The translations under genes were made by a program, and so were the position numbers. From a bacterium (GTDB lineage: Bacteria; Myxococcota_A; Bradymonadia; UBA7976; UBA1532), in assembly GCA_030426085.1 (NCBI GenBank), contig JAUHYW010000030.1:35094-99093 (forward strand): DNA of 64,000 nt, given 5' to 3'. The stretch's first letter is position 1. Each line of letters starts with the position of its first letter. Shown piece by piece: positions 37,214-45,976 of this stretch. The notes under the pieces are model-generated. The model did not search any database. It had not been told where the DNA came from and saw nothing but the letters and a program-made list of their open reading frames with translations.

Positions 37214-39682
37214 TCAGCCCGAGCGGGCCCGGGACGCGGCGTCGGCCAGGAACCCGTCCAGCCGCTCGCGGGCCGCGCGCGGCGGCTGCACGAAGCGGAT
37301 GGCGTAGCCCACCCCCGGCTGGCCGTGCACCACCTCGCCGTCCAGGCTCACCCGGGCCTCGCCGAGGTGCAGCACGACCCCCACCGCGCTGCCCGGCGGG
37401 CGGATGCGGGGGGCGAAGACGAACACCCCCTGCGCGCTGAGGTCGCGGCTGGTCAGCAGCGAGCGCTCGTCGGCCCCGTCCACCTCGACCCGCACCGTGC
37501 ACGGCACCCGGGGCACCGCCCGCCGCTCGCCGCCGGCCGGCGGGCTGCCGGCCGAGGTCCACACCTCGTCGGGCAGCGGCGGCGGCAGCGACTTGCGATC
37601 GCGGATGAAGGCCGCCGGCGCCGGCTTCAAGCCGGGCGAGACCAGCTCCTGGGTGTCGCCCCGGCGCGTCGGCGGCAGCCGCTCGGGCGCGGTGGCGTCG
37701 CCCCCGGCGTAGGCCGGCGCCTCGATGCGGTCCTGGGGCGCGGTGTCGTCGGCCCCCCCCTCGACCGGCGCCGGCCGGTGGCGGGGGTTGGTCTCGATCG
37801 CGTCCTCCCCCCCGACCCGATCCACCGGGTGGCGGGGGTTGGTGTCGATCTCGTCGGTGATCTCGTCGGTGATCTCATCGGCCGCCTCGGCGGCGGGCGG
37901 GGCCGGCAGCTCGATCTCGTCGGTGCGATCGGCGTCCTCGGCGGCCTCGGCGGGCCCCGGCCGCCGGTCGGGCGGGCTCTTGCGGTTGCGGCTGATCCGA
38001 CCCACCACCCGCGGCCGGCGGCGCACTGGCTCCATCGGGCGGGTCGGCGGCTCGGCCACCTCGGCCGCCTCGCTCTCGGTGCGCGGCCGCATGCGGCGCC
38101 GGGCCTGATGCGCCTGGAGGATGAAGCCCAGCCGCAGGAACTGGTGCTCGATCTCCCGATCGAGCTGCAACACCGCGTCGTCGGCGGTGCGCTGGGCGTC
38201 CTCGAGCCCCACCAGCGTCGCCTGCCGCTCGGCCTCGACCGCCAGCAGCTCCCGCTTGAGCTCGATGATCTGGAGGTTGATGCCGCTGACCGCCCGGTGC
38301 TGGGTGCGCAGCCGGGCCCGCACCTGAGCCTGGGAGTCGGCGAAGAACGCCCGCGACTGGTGCAGCGCCTCCATCTCGGCCAGGCAGCGGGGCACGCTGC
38401 CGGCGGGGGCCTCGCCCTCGGGCGGCTCATCGGCCAGCAGCCCGTCGAGGGTCTCGTACTGCCGCAGGTAGCGCCGGTCGATGTCCTCGATGCTGTCGGC
38501 GATCTCCATCAGGGCCGCCGTCGACTGCAAGTAGCGCTCGCGCACCTCGTCCTGGGCCCCCTCGAGCTGGGCCATGCTCTCCTCGAGGGCCCGCTTGCGG
38601 GCGTCGAGCTCGTCGGCCAGGGCCGCCGTCTGCCGGCGCAGCTCCCGGGTGCGGGCCGAGGCCGCCCGGCGGCGCTCCTTGAGGCGGTCGAGGGCGTCCA
38701 GATCGTCGGCCAGCGAGGCCGGCCCGCCGCCGCGCATCGCCCGGGCCACCCCGGCGATGATGCCGGCCCTGATCTGCTGATGGTCGGCGATCTCGTCCAT
38801 CGCCGGGAAGACGTCCTCGGTGGTCGGCGGGCGGGGCCGCTCCTCGGGCGTCGACGGGCCGGCGAGCTCGAGCGCGTTGAGCACCGAGGCGGCGTCCGGC
38901 GGGCGGTCGTCGGGCTCGGGGGCCAGCAGCCAGCGCACCAGCTCGGCCAGCGGGTCGGGCACCGACTCGGGCAGGCTGGGGGCCTCGGTGGTCAGCGCGA
39001 TGTGGCGCAGCACGTCGACCACGTCCCCGTCGGGGTGGGGCGGCTCGCCGACCAGCGCGTGATACAGCAGCGCGCCCAGGCCGTAGAGGTCCGAGCGGGC
39101 GTCGATCGTGCCGCCCCGGGCCTGCTCCGGCGCCAGATAGCCCAGGGTGCCCACCACCAGCCCGACCCCGGTGCGCACCAGCCGGGCCGGGTGATCGGCG
39201 CCGAGGTGCACGATGCCCAGGTCGAGCAGCTTGATGGTGTCGGCCGGCGCCGTGCACAGGAAGATGTTCTCCGGCTTGACGTCCCGGTGCACCCCGCCCT
39301 CGGCGTGGATCGCGTCCAGCCCCCGGGCGATCTGACGGGCGATGCGGATGGCCTCGTCGGGCTCCAGCCGGCCCCGGGTCAGCAGCGTCTGGGCCAGGGT
39401 CTCGCCCTCGAGCCGCTCCATGACGATGTAGGCCGCCCCGCCGCCGGCCATGCCCCACTCGTAGACCCGCACCACGTTGGGGTGGCGCACCGCCCAGCCG
39501 ACCCGGCCCTCCTGCACCGTGCGCTCGACCAGCTTCGCCGGCTGCCCCGGCTGGGGGCGGACCAGCTTGACGGCGACCTTCTGCCCGGTGGCGACCACCG
39601 TGCCCGCGTGCACCACCCCGGTGGCGCCAGCGCCGATGATCTTGCCCAGCCGGATGCCGGCGATGACCTGATCGTGCTGCAT
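37214..39682 (-). CDS. Ser/Thr protein kinase fused to a c-di-GMP-type PilZ domain
   Basis: An 822-residue cytoplasmic protein. Residues 8-270 are a Hanks-type kinase: glycine loop GAGATGVVH, Lys39, catalytic HRDVKPEN (132-139), DLG (154-156) and the APEQARG activation segment. Residues about 320-560 form a long coiled coil, followed by a disordered Glu/Asp/Pro-rich part. The C-terminal 100 residues are a PilZ domain with both ligand motifs, RAVPR (RxxxR) and DLSAQG (DxSxxG), so c-di-GMP binding is expected. This joins phosphorylation and cyclic-di-GMP signalling in one chain. ATG 39682 is directly before the kinase fold; a much longer frame upstream runs antisense-frame through the next gene and is not used. 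Confidence 0.92.
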   Translation of the reverse strand: MQHDQVIAGIRLGKIIGAGATGVVHAGTVVATGQKVAVKLVRPQPGQPAKLVERTVQEGRVGWAVRHPNVVRVYEWGMAGGGAAYIVMERLEGETLAQTLLTRGRLEPDEAIRIARQIARGLDAIHAEGGVHRDVKPENIFLCTAPADTIKLLDLGIVHLGADHPARLVRTGVGLVVGTLGYLAPEQARGGTIDARSDLYGLGALLYHALVGEPPHPDGDVVDVLRHIALTTEAPSLPESVPDPLAELVRWLLAPEPDDRPPDAASVLNALELAGPSTPEERPRPPTTEDVFPAMDEIADHQQIRAGIIAGVARAMRGGGPASLADDLDALDRLKERRRAASARTRELRRQTAALADELDARKRALEESMAQLEGAQDEVRERYLQSTAALMEIADSIEDIDRRYLRQYETLDGLLADEPPEGEAPAGSVPRCLAEMEALHQSRAFFADSQAQVRARLRTQHRAVSGINLQIIELKRELLAVEAERQATLVGLEDAQRTADDAVLQLDREIEHQFLRLGFILQAHQARRRMRPRTESEAAEVAEPPTRPMEPVRRRPRVVGRISRNRKSPPDRRPGPAEAAEDADRTDEIELPAPPAAEAADEITDEITDEIDTNPRHPVDRVGGEDAIETNPRHRPAPVEGGADDTAPQDRIEAPAYAGGDATAPERLPPTRRGDTQELVSPGLKPAPAAFIRDRKSLPPPLPDEVWTSAGSPPAGGERRAVPRVPCTVRVEVDGADERSLLTSRDLSAQGVFVFAPRIRPPGSAVGVVLHLGEARVSLDGEVVHGQPGVGYAIRFVQPPRAARERLDGFLADAASRARSG

Positions 39683-39801
39683 CGTCGGGCGGAGGCCCCT
39701 CGGGTTGTCGGTGGTGCGCGCCCGACCGGACCCGAGCGGACGCCGGGGCACTATATCCCAAGCGGGGCGGAATGTGCCCATCCGCGCCCCATCACCGCCG
39801 G

Positions 39802-41031
39802 CTACCGGGCCGGCACCACCTGCGATACGCAGCGGAAGAGGCCCAGGTAGCGGGCCAGCTCGGTGGCGTCGACCCGGGTCGGCCGCCAGCCCCGCGAGCG
39901 GAACACCCGGGACCACAGCCGCTCGTACTTGCGCTGAAGCGGGGCCAGCCCCGGGGCCACCGCCCGCAGATCGGCCGCCGGCAGCAGCACCCGGGCGCGG
40001 TCGGCGGTGCGCAGCAGCAGCCCGTTGGCCGGGGAGAAGAAGACCGGATCGGGCGGCTCGTCGGCGTCGACCGAGTCGAGCACCAGCGGGGGCAGCATCG
40101 GCAGCCGGACCACCTCCAGCCCCAGCCGCTCCAGGCGCCGGGCCACGTCGTCGAGGAAGAGCCGCACCTCCTCGGCCAGCGCCGGATCGACCGCGTCGGC
40201 CCGGACCCGCAGCGCCTCGCGGGGCACGCGGGGCACCATCACCACGGTGTCCGACAGGGCCATCACGAACAGGTCGACGTGCCCCGTCTGCTCCCCCGGC
40301 ATGCGGGGCAGGACGACGATCTCCCGGGGGTGCCGCCCCAGCGCCCGGGCCAGCCGGGCCAGCACCCGCCCGGCGTCCATGCCGGCGTAGCCCGCGGCCA
40401 CCAGGTGCGGCGCGCCGTCCTCGAAGCCGTTGTCCTCGAAGATCAGATCGGTCAGCAGCACCCACCGCCCGGCGACGACCAGGTTGCCGTTCTCGTGCAG
40501 CAGCGGCAGCAGCTCGAACGACGGCTCGCGCTCGACCTGCCGCGCCGGGGGGAACGGATCGGCCGTCGGGTGGCCCAGCGGCAGGTAGCTCGACCGGTTG
40601 GGGTTGTGGTGCAGATAGCGCAGCACCTTGATGCCGCCGTCGGGCCGGCGCACGAAGATCGGCTGATAGTCCCGCATCCAGACCAGCGAGCTGTCCTCCT
40701 GGTCGAGCGCGTCGCCGTCGACGTCGGGGTCCTGGCTGAGCTCTTCGTCGGTCGCCTCGGGCGGCGGCGGGACCCAGGTCTCGATGCGGTGCTGCTCGCC
40801 GAGGTAGCGGGTCAGCGTCGCGGCCAGCTCGGGCGCGATCGTCAAGAGCTGAGGGTGGGTCCATACGCTGTCGATGGGCGCGTAATCGGGGATGGGCCCG
40901 GCCCGCAGGGGCAGCGGCGCGAGCGCATCGGCCGCCGGCGCGGCGAAGAGGTGCCCCCCGGTGGCCCCCAGGCCGGCGGCGAGCGCGACGAGGACGACGC
41001 CGCTCAGGCGGCGCAGCCAGCGTGACCCCAT
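39802..41031 (-). CDS. Exported agmatine/peptidyl-arginine deiminase-like enzyme
   Basis: A 409-residue protein with an N-terminal signal (RRLSGVVLVALAAGLGATGG). The guanidine-modifying fold is visible: SLVWMRDYQPIF (first aspartate), LLHENGNLVV (Glu-Asn), TGHVDLFV (catalytic His and Asp). The nucleophile is most likely the cysteine in LGLFRCVSQ near the C-terminus, though its surroundings differ from the usual GGGxHC. Family members hydrolyse agmatine or arginine side chains to citrulline-type products; a secreted form acting outside the cell is less common. ATG 41031 is preferred to GTG 41055 because AGGGG sits six bases ahead and the signal starts there. Confidence 0.8.
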   Translation of the reverse strand: MGSRWLRRLSGVVLVALAAGLGATGGHLFAAPAADALAPLPLRAGPIPDYAPIDSVWTHPQLLTIAPELAATLTRYLGEQHRIETWVPPPPEATDEELSQDPDVDGDALDQEDSSLVWMRDYQPIFVRRPDGGIKVLRYLHHNPNRSSYLPLGHPTADPFPPARQVEREPSFELLPLLHENGNLVVAGRWVLLTDLIFEDNGFEDGAPHLVAAGYAGMDAGRVLARLARALGRHPREIVVLPRMPGEQTGHVDLFVMALSDTVVMVPRVPREALRVRADAVDPALAEEVRLFLDDVARRLERLGLEVVRLPMLPPLVLDSVDADEPPDPVFFSPANGLLLRTADRARVLLPAADLRAVAPGLAPLQRKYERLWSRVFRSRGWRPTRVDATELARYLGLFRCVSQVVPAR

Positions 41032-41087
41032 GGGCGACCCCTCATGATCGGACACGGGTGCGGATTATCCCGATCCCGGCGAGCGAG

Positions 41088-41840
41088 TCACCCCGAATCG
41101 ACGGCCTCCAGGGCGGCTTCGAGTCGAAGCAGGTGCGCTTCGACCCCGCGCATCGCGTCCCGTGCACGCTCGGTCAGGTCGGGGAGCAGGTCCAACCTGC
41201 CCAACACCTGCCGCGCTTCGTGCAGGTGCCCCCGAGCATCCGGCGGTATCGCGATGCTCGACGTGAGCGCTCCACCCAACGCCTGCTGCACGCGGTCGAA
41301 CTCTTCGGCTTCATCGCCCAGCGCATGGACCCGCAGGCGCCGGAGAGCCTCGATCATCCGCGGCGCGTCGCCCTGGGGCAGGATCGCGCCGAGAGCATCG
41401 CTGGAGACCACATGCCGGGTGAGTTCGAATGACGACAAGGCCAATACGACCTCGGCCGCCGTCAGACAGAGCAGGATGTGACCCCCGATCCACGGCCGGG
41501 CGACGACGGGCAGCTCGCCCCGGTCGGCGAGCACGGCCTGGACCGCGCTCAAACCGTTCTGCCGGGTCGACAGGTCACTCGGCATGTTGTCGAGCAACCA
41601 CGCGAGCGCGCAGTCGTCGAGCGCGTCGGTCTGCTCCAGCCGCGCGAGGTGGAACCCCAGCGTCCGCAGGGCGACGACCTCTCTCGTCTCGACCGCGAAC
41701 GCGAGGAGCATCGCGGTCGAGGCAGCGCCGCCTTGCTCACTGAGGGCGAGGAGAGCTTCGATGAGCCGTACGTCGCGGGACTTCGACAGCCCGCGGGCTC
41801 TCTCGACATCCGCGTGGAGTTCTCGCAGCGTGGCGTTCAT
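41088..41840 (-). CDS. Hypothetical helical protein
   Basis: A 250-residue protein with no signal peptide. It is made of helical segments rich in Leu, Ala, Arg and Glu, with repeated L-x-x-L-x patterns resembling an Armadillo/HEAT-like fold. Third codon positions are less G/C-rich than in flanking core genes. It begins with the ATG that overlaps the stop of the preceding small gene by four bases, so the two are coupled. No motif points to a function. Confidence 0.6.
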   Translation of the reverse strand: MNATLRELHADVERARGLSKSRDVRLIEALLALSEQGGAASTAMLLAFAVETREVVALRTLGFHLARLEQTDALDDCALAWLLDNMPSDLSTRQNGLSAVQAVLADRGELPVVARPWIGGHILLCLTAAEVVLALSSFELTRHVVSSDALGAILPQGDAPRMIEALRRLRVHALGDEAEEFDRVQQALGGALTSSIAIPPDARGHLHEARQVLGRLDLLPDLTERARDAMRGVEAHLLRLEAALEAVDSG

Positions 41841-42169
41841 GGCTCGCCCACGAAGGCTTGCCCGGTCCGGACCTCCAGGTCGACGCGCGCTCCACGGGCC
41901 TTCTTCGGCGGCGAGTCGACGTAATAGCTGTTCGAGTAGGGCCCGAACACCCCCTCGGGAGGCGCGGTTCGAATCGCACGCCGCAACTGAGCGAAGGGCA
42001 TCCCGCGCCGCTTGCGGGGTCGCCGAGGCAGCTCACCCTCGAGCGCATCGGCCATCTGGAGCCCGGCTCCCTTCGTGGGTGCCTCGGGGTCGCTCCATGC
42101 GCGTGACGGATCACCCGGGAGATCATCGCCCTGCGCTTGGATGCGCCCACGGTGAAGAGGCGTCGCCAT
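41837..42169 (-). CDS. Hypothetical small basic protein
   Basis: A 110-residue protein rich in Arg, Pro and Gly, with RRPRKRRGMPF (about residues 52-62) and a more structured C-terminal half (GVFGPYSNSYYVDSPPKKARGARVDLEVRTG is read in two parts, GVFGPYSNSYYVDS then a basic stretch and RVDLEVRTG). ATG 42169 has GGAG nine bases upstream; the open frame continues upstream into the tandem repeat array and is not used there. It overlaps the 250-residue gene by four bases. Family unknown. Confidence 0.5.
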   Translation of the reverse strand: MATPLHRGRIQAQGDDLPGDPSRAWSDPEAPTKGAGLQMADALEGELPRRPRKRRGMPFAQLRRAIRTAPPEGVFGPYSNSYYVDSPPKKARGARVDLEVRTGQAFVGEP

Positions 42170-42284
42170 CGTACCTGCTCCCGGCCCGGGCGTCGTTTCT
42201 ACGCGAGGTGCGGAGCGCACGGTATCCAAAGCTGGCTCGACCGGCAAGCGAGAGCCCATGCCTGGCACCCGGCTCGACCGCTTC

Positions 42285-43170
42285 GGCGCGAGCGGATCGG
42301 CCGCGAGGGCCCCGACGCCGCTCGCCATGGGCCCACCGGGCCGTCGCGAGGGCCCCCGAGCTGCGAAGCGAGCGCCGGGCAGGCCCTCCCAAGGGCCCCT
42401 GACGGCCTCGCCGGGGCCGCCGGATCGGTCACGAAGGCCCCGGACCCGCGCGCTCCGCTTCGACCGGGCCCTCCCGAGGGCCCCCGATGCGCTCGCCGGG
42501 GCCGGCGGATCGGGCGCGAGGGCCCCGGACCCGCGCGCTCCGCTTCGACCGGGCCCTCCCGAGGGCCCCTGACGGCCTCTCCGGGGCCGCCGGATCGGGC
42601 GCGAGGGCCCCGGACCCGCGCGCTCCGCGTCGGCGGGGCCGTCGCGAGAGCCCCCGATGCGCTCGCCGCCGCCCGCGGATCGGGCGCGAGGGGCCCGACG
42701 CGGCTCGATACGCGTCGATGGGGCCCTCGGGAGGGCCTCCGATCTGTGGAGCGAGCGCCGGGCAGGCCCTCGGGAGGGCCCCCCCGCGGCGGCGCGAGCG
42801 CCACCCAGGCCCTCGGGAGGGCTCCCGCGCTGCGCAGCGAGCGCCACCCAGGCCCTCCGGAGGGCCCCCGATCTGCAGCGCGAGCGCCACCCAGGCCCTC
42901 GGGACGAGCCCGGCGCGGCCGGCGAGCGGCTCGCAGGCCCTCCGGAGGGCCCCCGACCTGCGCAGGGAGCGTCACGGGGGCCCTCGGGACGAACCCGGCG
43001 CGGCCGGCGAGCGATTCGAAGGCCCTCGGGCGGGCCCCCGATCGGCTCGTCGCGGCCCGCCCGGGCCCTCGGGGCGCGTCCGGCGCGGGCGGCGCGCGAT
43101 GCGGAGGCCCTCGGGCGGGCCGCGACGCGCTCGCCGCGGCCCGCGGGGGCCCGCCCGACGACCTGCGCCG
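42285..43170. repeat. 43-bp tandem repeat array C
   Basis: About 20 degenerate units with a 43-base period (42 in places), easiest to follow from the motif GGCCCTC: 42722, 42765, 42808, 42851, 42894, and at the far end 43021, 43064, 43106. Each unit carries the inverted repeat GGCCCTC(N2)GAGGGCC, a tight hairpin, then a variable GC-rich section containing GCGAGCG. The first third has alternating unit subtypes. The 43-base period breaks frame every unit, so the long open frames through it are only a result of base composition. It fills the gap between the small basic gene and trxB. Confidence 0.85.
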
Positions 43171-43298
43171 GCGGCGGCGGCATCCCCGACAGCGCCTCGG
43201 GCATCCACTCCGTCCGTGGTCCCGCGGCCTTGACGTCGGCCGCCGTCCGCACCAGAGTCGCCCGACAACGGCGCATGCACCGTCCGGAGGACAGAGAC

Positions 43299-44240
43299 GT
43301 GAGCGACATCCAGCATCATCGGGTCTACATCATCGGCTCGGGCCCGGCGGGCTACACCGCGGGCCTCTACGCCGCGCGGGCCGACCTCGAGCCGTACATG
43401 GCGGCCGGGATCCAGCCCGGGGGGCAGTTGACGACGACGACCGACGTGGAGAACTACCCCGGCTTCCCCGAGGGCATCATGGGGCCGGAGATGATGCAGC
43501 TCTTCGAGCAGCAGGCGGTGCGCTTCGGGCTGACCGTCGAGCACAAGATGGTCGAGAAGGTCGACCTGTCGGTGCACCCCTTCCGCATCTGGGAGGACGA
43601 CGACGAAGAGCACACCGCCGATACGATCATCATCGCGACCGGGGCGAGCGCCAAGTACCTGCACATCCCCGGTGAGCAGGAATACCTCGGCCGGGGGGTC
43701 AGCGCCTGCGCCACCTGCGACGGATTCTTCTTCAAGGATCAGGAGATCGTGGTCGTCGGCGGCGGCGACACGGCGATGGAGGAGGCCACCTTCCTCACCC
43801 GCTTCGCTTCGAAGGTCTACGTGGTGCACCGCCGCGAGGAGCTGCGGGCGAGCAAGATCATGCAGGAGCGGGCGTTCAAGAACCCCAAGATCGAGTTCTT
43901 GTGGAACACCGAGGTCACCGAGGTGCTCGGCGACGGCAGCGGCGTGGTCGGGGTCCGGCTGAAGAACAATCAGACCGGCGACGAGGCCGAGAAGGCGGTC
44001 ACCGGCTACTTCAGCGCGATCGGGCACAAGCCGAACACCGACCTGTTCACCGGCGCGCTCGATATGGATCCGGTGGGCTATCTGCTGGTGAAGACGCCGT
44101 CGACGAAGACCAACGTCGAGGGGGTCTTCGCCGCGGGGGATGTGGCCGATCCGATCTATCGGCAGGCGATCACGGCCGCCGGCATGGGCTGCGCGGCGGC
44201 GATGGACGCCGAGAAGTGGCTCGAGGCCCGGGAGGGCTGA
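43299..44240 (+). CDS. trxB: Thioredoxin-disulfide reductase
   Basis: A 313-residue protein, normal for low-molecular-weight TrxB. FAD site IIGSGPAGYTAG at residues 11-22, redox CATC (about 138-141) in VSACATCDGFFF, NADPH site VVVGGGDTAMEEA, and C-terminal FAD contact VFAAGDVADPIYRQ. It transfers electrons from NADPH through FAD and the CATC disulphide to thioredoxin. The start is GTG 43299, with CGGAGG eight bases upstream; the ATG at 43275 lies before that site and is less likely. It is the first gene after array C. Confidence 0.96.
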   Translation: MSDIQHHRVYIIGSGPAGYTAGLYAARADLEPYMAAGIQPGGQLTTTTDVENYPGFPEGIMGPEMMQLFEQQAVRFGLTVEHKMVEKVDLSVHPFRIWEDDDEEHTADTIIIATGASAKYLHIPGEQEYLGRGVSACATCDGFFFKDQEIVVVGGGDTAMEEATFLTRFASKVYVVHRREELRASKIMQERAFKNPKIEFLWNTEVTEVLGDGSGVVGVRLKNNQTGDEAEKAVTGYFSAIGHKPNTDLFTGALDMDPVGYLLVKTPSTKTNVEGVFAAGDVADPIYRQAITAAGMGCAAAMDAEKWLEAREG

Positions 44241-44277
44241 GCCCGGCGGGCGGCGGCGCCCGCGGGGTGGGGACCGG

Positions 44278-44303
44278 GGCGGGATCCGAGGGCGGATCCC
44301 GCC
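44278..44303. terminator. Bidirectional stem-loop between trxB and rpmG
   Basis: A perfect 10-bp inverted repeat (GGCGGGATCC ... GGATCCCGCC) with a six-base loop (GAGGGC) lies between two convergent genes. There is no U-run, so it could be a stem-only terminator for both or a 3' end-protecting hairpin. Confidence 0.6.
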
Positions 44304-44306
44304 GGC

Positions 44307-44474
44307 TCACTTGAGCTTGGTCTCCTTGAAGAGGACGTGCTTGCGGACCTTGGGGTCGTACTTCATCATCTCGAGCTTGCCCGTCGCGGTGCGGCGGTTC
44401 TTCGTCGTGGTGTAGAAGAAGCCGGTGCCGGCGGTGCTCTCGAGCTTGATCTTGTCGCGCTTCGGCTTGGCCAT
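44307..44474 (-). CDS. rpmG: 50S ribosomal protein L33
   Basis: A 55-residue protein matching L33: [32 protein letters not shown] and [16 protein letters not shown]. It lacks the four zinc-binding cysteines, so it is the C-minus (zinc-independent) form. GAGGA stands eight bases before the ATG. It is not beside rpmB or other ribosomal genes; upstream is the divergent promoter region shared with the TerB-like gene. Confidence 0.97.
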   Translation of the reverse strand: MAKPKRDKIKLESTAGTGFFYTTTKNRRTATGKLEMMKYDPKVRKHVLFKETKLK

Positions 44475-44670
44475 CGTGCAGTTCCTCGGGCGTCGGTGGG
44501 ATCGCGGGGATCGCGTCAGGGCGCGGGACGTTAGCGTATCGCCCCGGCGATGGCAACCCGAGGCGCGCAAAAAGCCCGGGGGGCGCTCGATCCGCGGACT
44601 TGTGCCCCGGCCCGTAAACGGCTAGTGTGCGCGGCACGCGCAAGCACCAATCGACATGGGGTAGAGGGGG

Positions 44671-45162
44671 ATGCACGAACTCTACGAAGGCATCGAGCTC
44701 GACGAGGCCCAGACCGAGGCGGTCTGCCGGGGCCTGTTCGATCTCGCGGCGGCCGACGGGGTCCACGAGACCGAGCTGGCGTTGATCCACGACTTCTATC
44801 GGGGCAGCGGCAAGTCGGACGACCTCGAGGCGCTCGTGAAGCAGGGCTTCGATCTCGAGGCCACCGCCAAGACGCTGACCGCGGGGGGAGGCGAGGTCGT
44901 CGAGGCCTTCCTCATCTCGTGCTACCTGCTCATCTACGCCGACGGAGAGTTCTCCGACGCCGAGCGCAAGCGCATCGGCGAGTACGGCGACGCGCTCGGC
45001 CTCGACGCCGCCCGGCTCGAGCACCTGCACGTCGAGGCCCGGCGCTACCTGCTCGGGCAGCTCGCCCAGGCCCTGCGCAACGCGGACGCGGTCCGCGAGG
45101 TGGGGCGTGAACTCGGCCTGTCTGACGAGGCCATCGAAGATTCGCTCGACAAGGAGGGCTGA
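44671..45162 (+). CDS. TerB-like domain protein
   Basis: A 163-residue helical protein. The pattern LFDLAAADGVHETELALI near residues 22-40 and LLIYADGEFSDAERKRI near 87-103 gives two D-G-x-x-x-x-x-E motifs, the metal-binding signature of TerB/DUF533-like domains. In such proteins the acidic residues bind divalent metal, and the domain appears in stress, tellurite and phage-resistance settings near the inner membrane. It is the first of three genes (next PspA, then AAA+), with only three bases to the PspA start, so joint work is likely. AGAGGGGG abuts the ATG. Confidence 0.75.
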   Translation: MHELYEGIELDEAQTEAVCRGLFDLAAADGVHETELALIHDFYRGSGKSDDLEALVKQGFDLEATAKTLTAGGGEVVEAFLISCYLLIYADGEFSDAERKRIGEYGDALGLDAARLEHLHVEARRYLLGQLAQALRNADAVREVGRELGLSDEAIEDSLDKEG

Positions 45163-45165
45163 GAG

Positions 45166-45879
45166 ATGGGTTTCCTCACGCGGATGTACAACCTGTGGAA
45201 GGGCTTCCTGAGCATCTTCGTCGGTCGGGTCGAGGAGAAGCACCCCGAGATCGCCTACGAGAACGCGATCAACGGGATGACCGAGAAGTACGCCAAGCTC
45301 AAGTCGGCCGCGGCCGGCCTCATCAAGCACCGGGCCAAGCTCGAGGCCAAGATCGAGAAGGCCCGGGTCGACCTCGAGGAGGTCCAGCTCCAGGTGCAGG
45401 TGGCGGTCGACGAGGGCGAGGACGAGATCGCCATGACCCTGCTCGAGCGGCAGGACGAGCTCGAGAGCGCGCTCGCCGAGTACGAGCGCGATCTCGATCA
45501 GGCGGCCAAGGACGCCGACACCGCCAAGGACTCGCTGCGGTCCATCAAGGGCGAGATCGACAAGCTCAAGCGTGAGCGGGACAAGGTCGTCGCCCAGATC
45601 AAGGACGCCGAGGCCCGCAAGCAGATCCAGGAGCAGCTCGACGGCCTGAGCGTCGACGAGGAGGTCAAGGCCCTCGAGAACGTGCGGGAGTACGCCGAGA
45701 AGGTCCGGGCCGAGGTCAAGATCGGCGACGAGCTGCGCGAGGAGTCCCTCGAAGGCAAGCTGGCTTCGATCAAGGCCAAGACCGGCAACGCCAAGGCCCG
45801 CGCCCGCCTCGCCGCCCTCAAGGCCAAGCGCGAGAAGCAGGCCGGGGGTGCTGCGGCCGAGTCCGAGAAGACCCTCTGA
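45166..45879 (+). CDS. PspA/IM30-like (ESCRT-III superfamily) coiled-coil protein
   Basis: A 237-residue protein. It has the amphipathic N-terminus of PspA/Vipp1 proteins (MGFLTRMYNLWKGFLS) and then one long heptad-rich region (about residues 40-200) with a break near residue 105, the hairpin of the ESCRT-III fold. The tail is basic with repeated LAALKAKRE. Such proteins bind stressed membrane and form rods or rings. The start follows the TerB stop by three bases, with GGAGGG inside the TerB end. An AAA+ gene follows after 97 bases. Confidence 0.85.
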   Translation: MGFLTRMYNLWKGFLSIFVGRVEEKHPEIAYENAINGMTEKYAKLKSAAAGLIKHRAKLEAKIEKARVDLEEVQLQVQVAVDEGEDEIAMTLLERQDELESALAEYERDLDQAAKDADTAKDSLRSIKGEIDKLKRERDKVVAQIKDAEARKQIQEQLDGLSVDEEVKALENVREYAEKVRAEVKIGDELREESLEGKLASIKAKTGNAKARARLAALKAKREKQAGGAAAESEKTL

Positions 45880-45976
45880 AGATCGGCTTCTGACGGCCGG
45901 CTGACGGCCGCCCGAACCCCTCCCACCCTCCGGGGCCCGCCCGGCGCGCCCCGGTCGTGCCCGCCCCGGAGCCCCG

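Noticed and set aside
39683..40864. N-terminal extension of the kinase to 1216 residues
   Set aside because: It would read the deiminase gene in another frame as Arg/Pro/Gly-rich text; the kinase glycine loop begins just after ATG 39682.
41958..41985. A GGTTCGAATCGC stretch that looks like a tRNA T-loop
   Set aside because: No acceptor or anticodon stem can be drawn around it and it lies within a coding sequence on the minus strand.
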